From: Diadema setosum | Lineage: Eukaryota; Echinodermata; Echinoidea; Diadematoida; Diadematidae | Direction of reading: 5' to 3' | Assembly: GCA_033980235.1 (NCBI GenBank) | Contig: CM067062.1 | Coordinates: 12,047,991-12,111,990 of the forward strand | DNA: 64,000 nt | In this document: positions 1-11,600 of the stretch, one piece after another | How positions within the stretch are numbered: position 1 is the first letter of the stretch | How the letters are laid out: every line of letters starts with the position of its first letter | Translations under genes and position numbers: made by a program | Notes under the pieces: generated by a model | Told to the model about the DNA's origin: nothing | The model's input: the letters and a program-made list of their open reading frames with translations, nothing else | The model's database searches: none

Positions 1-428
1 AAGGCTTTTGGGAAGTGAGTTGCTGGCTTGGCAGAGGTCTGTGCTCTCTGAGTGCTTTTCTAGTTATCAAAAGGACAAGAAGTCATTGTGAAGAAAAAAA
101 CAAAATTGAGAGAGAAAAGACAGCTGCCCATTGTCTGCTGGTTATGTGGATTTAAAACTTTGTCTTTATAAGGAATGACAAATATGCTGCAGGCATCAAC
201 TGTGTGCATACCCTGATTTTCATGGAACGATATTGATCATATCAATAGGCAGCACATACTCTAATGCATCCATGTGCGGATTGTGTGCCAAAGATTTGTC
301 AATATTTCCACCAGGATGTAGATTATGATAAACAGGAACTTATCAGTGTTATTGCACCACGAGCTTCAACATGATATGGAAAGATGCAACTTTCTGTCTT
401 TTTTTCCCTCACTATCATTTTGTAGACG

Positions 429-432
<4 letters not shown>

Positions 433-476
<44 letters not shown>
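433..476. repeat. (TG)n microsatellite
   Basis: About 22 uninterrupted TG units. ORFs reading through it encode only Val-Cys or His-Thr runs and are not genes. Confidence 0.97.
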
Positions 477-481
<5 letters not shown>

Positions 482-549
482 GACTTGCTTGTTTGGTACA
501 GCCATTGAGTCATGACTACTCGCCAAACTCTCACCACCAGGAGACTTCT

Positions 550-708
550 GGGGCCCGTTGCATAAAAGTTACTATTATGGTAACTTTGCCATCCAATGGT
601 AACTTCCATGGAATTCTTGATTTTGATTGGCTGTTGAGTATTGTTGCCATGGTAGTTACCATTGGATGGCAAAGTTACCATAATAGTAACTTTTATGCAA
701 CGGGCCCC
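550..708. repeat. 159-bp palindromic (MITE-like) element
   Basis: Arms of about 62 bases starting GGGGCCCGTTGCATAAAAG and ending in its complement pair with one visible mismatch around a ~35-base centre. It has no coding capacity. Terminal GGGCCCGTT is shared with other echinoderm palindromes in my recollection. The target-site duplication is unclear. Confidence 0.85.
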
Positions 709-2990
709 TGGTGTAACAAGAGGAAAGCAATGTGCATGCATAGACCCTTTAATATGCAGATGGTTAAAGGGAAACACCAATTCAAGCATACAAAAAAAGA
801 AGTGATGCATGTCAAATCCTGAGTTTATGTGACTGAGGCTTTGCATCTTGCCAGTGTTTGTAATTTAAATGATTGAAAACATACTTGAGCTTTTCCTACC
901 TTTCAAAACATTAAAAGAGAGAAAAAAACAAAACAAGATTTCATGTTAATGTGGTTGGCTGCAGAGCGAAGTGCCTACCAAGTACGTATAGAGATTTAAC
1001 AAATCTTACAGTCGTTGGATTCACTTCAAAGGCTGCAGTGGCTTTCAAGATAGGAAAGTTCACCTGTCTGACTGCATGATCGCTCTAATTACCGTGATGC
1101 CATGCAAGGGACCCCGCCCACCACCATCCCTGCCCACTTTGCTAGGCAGTTTCCATTAGTGATATTCCGGTGCCGCTGGACAGCAGGAAGCGAAACCTAT
1201 TTGCATGTATACCCTTCCCCCCATTCCTTCCTGCTTCATTAATCAGGGTACACTGCACGAAAGCAATCATCTAGTCCATCAACCAATTTGAGATTCATCA
1301 TCCCGTGGTATCTCCTCATCTCTTGCATCTTCGCCAACATCTCTCCACTCATCTCCATCAACCTCCCACCCAGCTAGCCTCAGTTACAGACCCTCACCCC
1401 TTTCTCTCAAAAGGGTGCATTTATCGACTCACTTCTGGTGCAGATTCAAGGTTTTTAACAACTTTTAGAAAGTTTTGGACAGTTGATATCAAAACGCAAA
1501 GCTGTTTTGATTCAAGAGATTAGGAATGTGTTTCTGAAATGCCAAAAAGAGTGCAATAGTTTGAGCCAGAAACAAATTTATGTAGCGAGTTGATGAACAC
1601 AAAGTCGTTTTGAAACGCATTTATAGCTCGGACCTGCCCACGCCAACCACTGCCAACTACACATCTCTGCTCCTCGGGTCAAAGTGTGCTATGGAGCTGT
1701 GCAATGACAAGGCCTCCCAATGAGATTTAATAAATGCAACATTACAAGAAACATGATCCAAAAAGACGTTTGCAAACGCGCTTTATTATTTGATCTGCAA
1801 AGGTTGATAGCAGTGAAGTTGGCACAAAAGTTTGTTGTTAGTATATTTCAGATCATACAACTGTACCTGGTAGCTAAACATGACTGGAACTTTACCCCCT
1901 GAACAATTGATGGTTGTGGGCACAGTCCAAAGAATCTAGCATTCCCTCATAATGCTCACATCAGAATACAGGACCGGAAATTGTTTATGATACTAGTAGA
2001 ATGATGTGTTTGTTTAGATACGATAGCTTGTCATCACTGTTTGTTTTTTTGCAGTATGATCATGACACGTCTGGATGTTCTCTGTCAATAACTGATGTGG
2101 GAATGATTGGCAATGATTTGCTTACTTTGTAGATTAAAGGACATGCTTCCTAAATACCAAGGATGGGCCCAACCTGGTAACAAGCTCCTAGACTCACATG
2201 GTCCACCGCCATATGGTCCACCACCGTGCACATTTCAATGCATGGCTCCAGTTTTGCAGGTGTTGTTTGTTGTGTTATCAGGCCAAATTCAGTATAGCTT
2301 CCTGTCTGACCAGAGCAACCTTTGCATACATGTACCTTTACAGTTTTACTACGGACATATGAAAGCTCGTCTCTTCAAAAAGGAATGGAAATCGACGAGT
2401 TTAAAATTTATGACATTATTTGTATTACATATTTGTTTCATAAATAAAGTTTGTCCTCAGAAAGCATGCCAGAATCTTGCCTCACATAGCAACAGGTAAT
2501 GCCTGCAAATACTGGATTCCGTTGCAACTTTCTGAGTATTTTAAAAAAATAAACTCAGTGGTTATGTTTTGTGGGGTATGCCTAGCTTGTTACAGGTCAG
2601 TCCCAGGGAGGGAAAAAAATGATCCCATGAGTTTGATTTGCAAAGTAACCTATTTTGCAGTAGCTTTGTATTGAGCCCTCTCAATGCATGTGGTCTGTCA
2701 ACATTTGTTTAAATGTGGCTACCAACAAATGATCGCTCTTTGTCAAAATATCTGCATTGTCATCGCTTGGTCATGTTTACATCTGTACCTTCCTGTGTGA
2801 TTAATTACATTTTTATATACTGATATGTTGTGGATGTGACTTGATTTTGGGAAAGGTGCACGTACATGCACTATGTATCACACATTGATATGTGACTCAA
2901 GTTTTAGTTTGAAGATGCAGTGTGCACGAATGACTGATAATGATACAATTTGTATATCTAGGTCAGCCATGGATTTGGTAGTTTTATCTG

Positions 2991-3011
2991 TTTGTGTGTG
3001 TATGTGTGTGT

Positions 3012-3043
<32 letters not shown>
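2991..3043. repeat. (TG)n microsatellite with interruptions
   Basis: A TG repeat interrupted by TA and GA dinucleotides. Confidence 0.95.
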
Positions 3044-4534
3044 TTAGTTCTAGAACAACTGATGACGAGTGATACAAGAGGGATTTTAATGTGGATTGTA
3101 GTGTGATGGTTGTACTGTAATTGACTCAAATCAGACCAGACACCTACAATTTGTCAGATGTGACTCTGATGGGATTTTGCGATAGACCCCTAGGGATTGA
3201 TAATCAATCTATGTACGTCCTTCACACTCCAGTCTTCAGAACTGTATGTAAGTTCGAGGAACAAATGGGACTTTAGCTATGAATTCACTTGTCGGAATAC
3301 ATTAGAAATTAGGCCACCAAATAACCAGTTATAAAAGATAAATATCTTATTCTATTATCCTTTTGGAGAAATGTAAGCTCAAATCTAGCAATTTAGAAAA
3401 GATTGGTGAAAATTCTACATTGTGAAAAAAAAAATTGTATCCTTACACAACAAAGGGCTAAAAAATAAAATAGATATTTTACTCTTCCTATATGAGATAC
3501 TGAACAATGAATCATGAAAGAAATAATGTACATAGCACCAAACCACAGGAATTGGTTAGTAGGACTTGATAAATTAAAGTGTCCCATCACTTCAAACATC
3601 CAGAGAACTTGTTGAGAATGAGCTCAAGCTGGAATGACAAGCTCCTGCAACTTTGCAATTTGCATCCTACAGTGTGCATTATAGTGGCTTACCTGGTGTA
3701 GTGGTCCAACATAATCGGATTTGCATTTGTTTGAGCTGATGTCTTTACACAGGGTCAGGGGAGGTTGTTTAGGGGTGTGATGCAAATATCTCCGTGCCAA
3801 CAGCAGAGATAAACATCTTGAAGTATTGTCCAGCTCTATCAGTAACCTGCAATAAAGACCTGTACTCTACTTGTTTGCCACTCACATTTGCAATGAATTG
3901 GCTACCTTGTGATGTGGAATTACAAACAAGTGGTGTGGGGTGGGATTAGCTGGTTTAAATGATTATGGTGTTTTAACAATGATGAGATACATGAGTTATC
4001 ACATTGCTGTTATCATTAGTGTGAAGGAACTTGGGAACATTGCCCTTTTGATACAGATTTCAGTTTACACATGTGTAATAGCATCCCACATTGTATTCTG
4101 GTAGAAATAATTTGCGCCAACTGATGTCCAGTGATAATACTGATGTTGTGATAGAAGTACTCGTAGTGATTTGTAGATCAGAATTTAGCTGTAGGGCTCA
4201 CACCTGTAAATATAATGCAATGTCCCTGATCGCTTCACAAAATCATACCAAAGATACAAAAATAAATGAAGAAAAAATCAATTAAAAATCAGAAATGTAG
4301 TTTGGCAAAAAAACTGAATAGCTGCATATTGAGTATGAATTCCTCTACAAACTGCTTTTTGGTTGGAAGATGGAAGTGTTTCTCATGGAATTTGAAGGGA
4401 CTATATTTGATTGGGTGCATGTACGGAAAATATGTGTGTGTATATGAAGAAAATATAAAGGGAATTCTACAAAAATTCATTTTTCATGAAAATTACACAT
4501 TCCATCAACTTTGATACTGACGTATGTTAAGGGT

Positions 4535-5040
4535 AGCAATTATTCCCCCTGCTTTCTGAAAGCAGTTCATAGTCAAGTGCTCTTTCATTATGCTAGAAAA
4601 GTGAATTTCTGTGGAATTTTCTTTTGATAATGTACGAGCTGAAATTTTCGCGTACAGATATTTTCGCGAATTGCTACTTGGAGGACATTTTCGCGTGTTG
4701 TTAATTTCGAGGTTGCGAGGGTCTAACTGAACTTTCTTATTTGCGCGTTGTTATTTTCGCGTGTTGTTATTTTTGCGGTTCAAAGGCGATTCGCGAAATT
4801 CGCGAAAATAAAACCACCGCGAAAATTTCAGCTCGTACAGTATATTGTTGTCCACACATGTCATAACCTCTAGTAGTCTCCTCATCTAGCAGTTCCAACA
4901 CCAAAACTTCAAAAATTCATAACTTTAACAGCAATTGTTCGATTTTCCTCAAACTTTCAGTGATGTGTTCTACTAATGTTGCTGCTTTCACTCAATCCAC
5001 ATTGCTCTTTGGGTTTGGGTTTCCTTTAATACACACTGCA
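4535..5040. repeat. Diverged copy of the 'GGACAAGTTCACC' TIR family, interrupted by a second element
   Basis: The flanks 4535-4630 and 4840-5040 align in order with one arm of the full-length element at 12611-13169. Shared parts include CCCTGC..TTCTGAAAG, AAGTGCTCTTTCATTATG, TTGTTGT..ACA, GTCTCCTCATC.AGCAG, CAAAACTTCAAAAATTCATAA, TTTTCCTCAAACTTTCA and GTGTTCTACTA. A different palindromic element sits in the middle. Confidence 0.65.
4631..4839. mobile_element. 209-bp TIR element ('TGTACGAGCTGAAATTTTCG'), nested insertion
   Basis: Terminal inverted repeats of about 22 bases (4631-4652 and 4818-4839) flank an interior with repeated 'TTTTCGCG'. There is no ORF, so it would be non-autonomous. The ends TGTACGAG/CTCGTACA allow a TA target duplication, but the palindromic ends make the exact boundary ambiguous. 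It disrupts an older element. Confidence 0.7.
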
Positions 5041-7007
5041 GTAAGATGAATAGGAAGGTAGCTGGGTGTCATTAAGATAAGACCTTGAAAGAGAATCTAT
5101 GGGTTGTAAAGTTTATCATGTTTTTACCAATCAGTGATTTGTAACTTTTAGCCCAAGTACTCAAATTGGCAGAGCTGATGATGTCATCCCATTAAACTCT
5201 ATACACCTTTTAACTAAACTTTCTTCAGCATGAAATCAATAAGAATGGGCTCTGTATCTGTTGCATCTATAAAGTAGTATAATCTTGCCAAAGAAAGCCT
5301 ACAAACAATCATATTTATGGAGAAAGATGTTGCAAGATTATTTCACAAAATCCTCAACCAAAAACATGATTTTCATAGTTTTGTGTGCATACCAATTAAG
5401 GATGAAAATTGCAGGGTCATAATATCATTGATCACCATTCTAACTTGCATGTGTGCAGAGAAAATGTATGAAACTTAAAATTTCACTGACATTTGTACTC
5501 TGCGTTCAATTTTGATTGAAACTTTCATAATTTTGTCTGATTTTCCTCTTCGTCCTGAACTGGAATTGGTATTGAAGAGCACTTTAAAGACACACCATCT
5601 GAAATGTAAAATGTTGATCCTTGACACACAACCACCATGTGGACATACCATACAATACGCTGTATGTGCCATCAAAGTGCAAACAAGTATTTTACAGAGG
5701 ACAGTGAAGAGATATGATAGGCAGAAGCAAACAGTTGCAGCAAAGTCAAACTTTGTTCTTTGGGTCTTTGCTGCGTGCGTCTTATCAAGGCCATTGTCGA
5801 TGGATTGAGTGTGAAAAAAGAAAATGATAGGGAAAAAAGTGACCTTTGGCATTAACTATTGGAAAACAATGGATGCACTCTCTTGTGAATTCTCATCTCC
5901 TCAAAGCACAATTTGGCAGCTGAAGGCATTGCAATTACCACTGAATGAGGCTATCAACATTATCTAACCGAACTTCACTCAAAGAATATTGGTGCAGTTT
6001 TGAAAGGGGGATATCTCTGCTGCATATCAATGAATGTAGCTCAAAATAACATAATGTTACATGGTGTTGCAAAATTAGCACTCCGTAACTTGAAAAAAAC
6101 AAAATGATGTCAATACATGTCTACTGCAATTAATCCATGGCCATGGTACATGCATGCAATCATGATAGTAGAAGAAATATGTTAGTGTAAACATAGTCAG
6201 AAATGGCCTATTTATGTGTGTATATTTGCATATCATTCAATGAACTGAGGGTATAAGCACCATTCATACGGTAGTTTAACTCATGGTAGCCCCATTCGTG
6301 GTTTGTACACTGTTAATTGCATCTTGGAAGTGGGTTTGTTGGGATTTATCGCTGATTTAGTGAAAGAAGTAGGATACAAACAAGTGTTTTGTACTCTTTG
6401 ATTTTCTTTTCTTCAAAGAATTGTAGATATTCATAAAGTAAATGGTTGCTTATACACATATGTTGGTGCTTTGTTGACCCGTTCCCCAATTCCCTGAGAG
6501 CCTCCAATGCCGCCAAATTAGATTCTTTTTGCCCGTCGACAGAGAATGGACAGATTAGTAATCAGCCTATGTTGCGAAAGCAGTCGAGCATTGCATGTAT
6601 TCCCTTTCCACTGTCAATTGCATTTGCCATCAAACAATGCAAAATATCGATCAAACATGAGGTATGAATAGAGCGTGCGCTGATGGGCTCACAAAGTGTT
6701 TTGTTATGAACACTATGAGAACACCTGCATGGGGTCAGCGAAAGTCAAAATCTAGTGAGCTCAGTCTTAATGGCTATGTTTGTCTTCATACGAGTTATAT
6801 AGCAATACAAGCACAGTACTATGTTCTAGAATGTGCCTGTAAATTCGACAAAAATACATGCAGTTTTGATACAGAAAATAGAATAGATACTTACAGAAGA
6901 TACTCAAATATTTCGAGAAAATCACTTCTAGTCAGCATAACACAAATATTGTACATGAATTTTATTTCATGAATGCAGAAGCTCCTCTCTACATTTTGAA
7001 ACATGAT

Positions 7008-7050
7008 ATACCAGGTTCGTGTATGAATTGATGCCACGGGAACCTGGTAT
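7008..7050. repeat. Short hairpin, arms ATACCAGGTTC/GAACCTGGTAT
   Basis: 11-base perfect arms around a ~21-base loop, followed by a second direct copy of AACCTGGTAT. It resembles the short 'CCAxGG' palindromes near the right end of the window. Confidence 0.6.
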
Positions 7051-8280
7051 AACCTGGTATAACCAGCTTCCAATTAGGAATGCATTAAGCAACCGTGAAG
7101 GTGGTTTTTATGAAAGTTTTTGTTTTTATGCTCATTTCATCATCTCTTGTTTTTACACCATGTCCGATGACTGGCTTGTTTAGTGCATTTCACTCTCAAT
7201 TCAATTTCACTCTCAATTCAATTTCACATGGTGGGGTCATGATGGTGGCGGGCCTGCTTACTCAGCCAGCATTAATCGTGCGATTACGAAGTTGAATTGT
7301 TTCCTCGAGTGACTGTGTATTCTTCCTGGAAGGAGGTTGAGACCTCACTTCCCAAAAGCCTGCGTGCAATTTATAAACCGGTGCAAACCTGCATGACCTG
7401 GACAGGAAGGCGCGGCAGCAAAACCCAAGCATCAATTTGTGGTTTTTCTTCAGTGTATTACGCAAGGACCATCCGGGTGTAACACATTTTAGAAGAATAG
7501 CCCCTGTTCCAAGCGTTAAAAAAAAAGCAACAACTGTCACTGAATTTTTCAGCAGTATAAGTTTGCCTTGGATGTAATGCATTTTGAAAGAATAGCCACT
7601 GTTCAAAGCGTAAAAAAAGAAGCAACTGTGGACAAACTCCTCAGTAGTATAAAATTGTCCCGTGACAACTGTTCAGGCAATGACTCAAGATGCCACTGGA
7701 TTTTTTGAAAGGAGAGTTAACAGGGTTTAAAGAGTCTGACCTTATATTGGCATGCTGTCATCGGGAATTTTCAAACATAGTTGTTTTATCTTTATGTACT
7801 CCCAGTAGTATGTACATAAGAATACAGAAATAATTTTTTATCAATAGGTTTGTTTAGCCCGTTCTTCCCGCAATTCTCCAAGAGCCTCCAAAGCCCCCAA
7901 AGGAGATTCCTTTTGCAGGTAGACAGAGAACGGATGGGTTTAAATGATTTCGACTTTTTTTTTATTGCAGTAGAGCATTGAACCTACCGAGACTGCAATG
8001 TAATTTTACGTCCCTGTGCAATGACTTCTATAACCATACATAGTACATACAGTATTTCAGTGCCAAACGTTTCACTTTTGGAGCAGGTCCTACATTGTCA
8101 AAGTTGCCGACTGGGCAGTGAATCATATCGTGGTATCATCTGTTCTGAGTTCATAAGTATATTTGTATTCCAATATCCCCCACGATGAAAAGGGCAGGTG
8201 CAGTTTAGCATCATGTCAAATTGTGAGGGTTTTTTTTTTTTCCTCTCCTCCCTAAATCATGTTGCCCTTTTCCACATATT

Positions 8281-8315
8281 TATACCCCCGCCAAACGAAG
8301 TTTGAAGGGGGTATA
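8281..8315. repeat. Hairpin TATACCCCC...GGGGGTATA with CCGCCAAACGAAGTTTG core
   Basis: Nine-base perfect arms. The core sequence is one I associate with a very abundant echinoderm repeat; it is used here as taxonomic evidence only. Confidence 0.6.
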
Positions 8316-8561
8316 TAGGAATCATTTTGGTTGTTGAACCAGAAGCAACTCAAGTTAAACAGGTGTACACAAAATTTGAATATAAAAATGTACATTGTAC
8401 ACCAGATGGTATACATTAGAAATACCATTAAACTTGTCTCACAAAGTATTACATTGCATTGATGAATGTTGCCGGTGATACTTGACAGGTAATGGGTTTG
8501 AAAGGTAGTCATGTGCATGTAATTAATAGAAAATTGTTTTGTCTCTTTTGTCTTATCATAG

Positions 8562-8654
8562 GTTTCAAATCTCTTTGGACCCAACAAGGCCACTATCATG
8601 ACCCTCATGAGTGGATGCTTTGATTCGTCAGCTGTCGTCATGCTCATCGTTAAG
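8562..8654 (+). CDS. slc43a3: slc43a3-like exon: end of N-terminal half, 'VSNLFGPNK..FDSSAVVMLIVK'
   Basis: A 93-nt exon of 31 codons, phase 0 at both ends, between acceptor TCATAG and donor GTAAAC. It encodes the short 'NLFG' loop and the start of the next membrane segment. The paralogous minus-strand exon (45676-45768) has the same length and phases, which supports both calls. It is the first exon of this gene visible in the window. Confidence 0.9.
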
Positions 8655-11600
8655 GTAAACTGTATGTTACAAATCTGTACAGTATCCTTGATATAACGAG
8701 GATCTAGAAATACCTTGTTATATCAGGTTTCTCAGTATATCAAGGCACAAATGAAGAATAATTAATAATATAATACAGTTGAACCTCTCTTATCCGGCCT
8801 CCCTTTATCCGGATCTCTCTATTATACGGACGCAATCTCGCCGTGATTTTTTTTAATAATTACGGGAGGAAAGGGGGATTCCCAACTCAATCTAACAATG
8901 GCGACCTACAGTCGACTTTGCCGAGTATGGTTTATTTTCAAGATCTACTTCATACATTTCTTAATAATTATTTAGGTAAATCATTCCAAGAATTTATAAA
9001 AGAAAATGATTTCATTCTTTCAAACACGAACCTCTATTTTGGGGTCTGTTTCTGAGTGCTACTAGAGTCGATTCTACAAAAATACCTTGTTATAAGAGGG
9101 TTTGGGGTACTTTTCCTACTTTGGGTATAACATCAGTGTTTTTGTTGCTGTTGTATGATATGTAAGTGATATACAAATTGATCGTGGTATTTTTATTGCT
9201 GAGAATTTGATGAGTCAACCAATATTCATAAGATTAACAACTTGCAAAAATATTGCCTCTTGTAACATAAGAGTGCTGCATGTTGTCTCTGTGGTTTGAA
9301 ATGGCCAGGTTTTCTTCCGAATAGGGGTAATGCTCAAACACGTGTGTATGTCTCATTTCCCTGCACTGCGGTTTTCGATTTGCTCATTCAACTGTTTGGG
9401 AGATTGTGTTACAAATCCCAATTGAGAAATATTACACCTGTGAAATATATTGCTTGCATTGCATGTCAATAGGTATCAAACAAGAGTTGCAATAGATTTT
9501 TTTTTTAAAAAAAGAAAAAGATGTCAGATACAATTTGATTTCATGATGCTGAAAGTTTGCCAAATACTAGTTTCAGCCAGCAGGGTTCGGGATGAACAAA
9601 AACAATGTTTTGCCAGTGAAATGATGAAAGAAAAAGCCGTCTATAACAATTTGTGACACTTCAGTCTACAGTGACAGAGTCATGTGAAATAGACAGCATT
9701 CTGCATTAGGTGTCGGGTTCATTTTTTAAATCTTTATTTTATTTTATTTATTTATTTATTTTTTTTTAGTGCATAAACATACTTGGTCCATACCATACTT
9801 AAAGGTGTTAGCCCACATTTGTAAACCTGCAGCAATTGGTCTCATAGTTAGCATGGAGTTTGGGTATGATTGCAGTAACACCTGTGCAAAATTTCGTTCC
9901 AATTAGTCCATTACTTTCATAAAAATAAATGAAAATGCACCGTAATCCGTATGCATGCGTATAACGCTCACTAGCTCCGGTCCACGTATACGTGTTACAT
10001 GTACAATGTACGTAGCTATAGCCCGCGCTCGTAATTCGATTTTGGGTCGGGTTGACCCGGCTTGAAAATTGATTTTAAAACGATTTTCTCTCTTTTATCG
10101 AATGGTATAGACAAAGAGCGACAGGTGAGGTATGTTACTGTTATAACTTGTACTTGAAGTCATATTGGACCTGTTTTATGCAGTTTTGATTTTCGTGGGT
10201 TTGCAAATGTGGGCTAGTACCTTTAAAAGGACTACAGCACTGGTTGAGGGAAGGATTCAGGTTTATAACTTTTTTTTTTTGGTGAGATAAGGAGAAATCT
10301 CTTTATGAAATATGAAAGAGCATGTAGTTTCAAAGAGGATTCAATGTTTATTTGATGAAAATTGGCCTTGAAATGGCTGAGATAGTCAAAAAAAGCGATC
10401 CTAATAAAATTAGGAGGCCACGACTTTTATTATTAAGATCTTTTTGTTTTTCCTTGTTTTTAGATATATATATCTCAGTCATTTCAAAACTGATTTTCAT
10501 CAAATAAACTTTTGATTCCCCTTAGAATTGTATGCTCTTTAAAAATTTCATAGAGTGGTTTTTAAATATCTCGCAAAACGTTACAAGCTCAATCCTCACC
10601 TCAACCAGTACTGTGCAGTCCCTTTTTGTGTGTCCCACTTTGTTGAACCATGCTTTAATGTTTAATGAGACTATAAACCAGTGTTTGTGCAGATCAAGTG
10701 CAAACTTCCTCACCGTGCTCAAGTTGAATGTACTTTTTCATTTCATTACCCATCATTGTATGTGTGTGTGTTTTGTTTGTTTTGGTTTTTTTAAAACACT
10801 TTTTTGACCTTGCACCTACAATGAACTAAAGATATCAGTGAAATTGTAATTTCCTCGGTTGATATTTGGCAGGTATTTATATATACTATGGGCAGAAACC
10901 ACAATAATTAAAACAGTTAGATACTTTGTACAACTGTATGTCTAAACAGGCCTACGGGAACAGATTCACAAATTTTGTTGTTTTCAATGCAAGTCCACAG
11001 AGTAACATCAACACTAAAGATTTATGTCAGCCATATGGCATAAAAAAATGTGTAGGAGGTGACTTGAGATGTGTGTGTTTGTGTGTGTTTTGGAGGTGGG
11101 GGGGGAGGGGCTTGTGGATGGGATTATAATTCAAGAAAGAAATGTTTTCATTAGTTATGCAAAGACTAGAGTGGATGGAGGGTGTCCCATATGGTAAATA
11201 AACTTTGACTGGCTTTGGGTTCCTGCTATAAAGACCATTTTCACATGGAAATTTGTGAAAATTTGGATTGAATGTGTTTGTCTTGCAGTAGTAACTTGAA
11301 GTCATGTGCTTCTGAGATTTTAGGTTCTGATAGGAGAGGGCCAAAAATGGAAGTATCATTGTTGAAGTTTCCTTCCTCAATTCTTTTTGACTTGGCTTCA
11401 ATAGGGAAAATGATGACATCCAAGATCACGAAAGATACCCAGAACAATAAAGGCTTCCTGTTTACCAGATAAGCAATGAGTCCAGAGTTTGTAATGACAT
11501 TCAACATGACTTGTATGCTCTTAAACCTTTACCTTTGGGAGCAGTGATTTAAAAAAATGTTCAAGATATCACATTTGATGCATATGTGTAGGCATGTTGT

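Larger units (their letters stand above)
1..8561 (+). other. Intron of the slc43a3-like gene (5' part outside window)
   Basis: The region upstream of the first visible exon contains no exon I can recognise for the missing N-terminal segments. It holds two TG microsatellites, a 159-bp palindrome, a nested pair of TIR elements (4535-5040), a small 'ACCAGG' hairpin and an echinoderm-type 8281-8315 hairpin, listed separately. ORFs here are short, AT-rich and unconvincing. It could include intergenic sequence only if 8562 were a first coding exon, which its phase-0 mid-protein content excludes. Confidence 0.6.

Noticed and set aside
1..8561. Missing N-terminal exons of the slc43a3-like gene
   Set aside because: Searched by eye for the segment-1 'LGW', 'F..GSF' and 'LxxGG' patterns with splice sites; none found, so no exon is reported.
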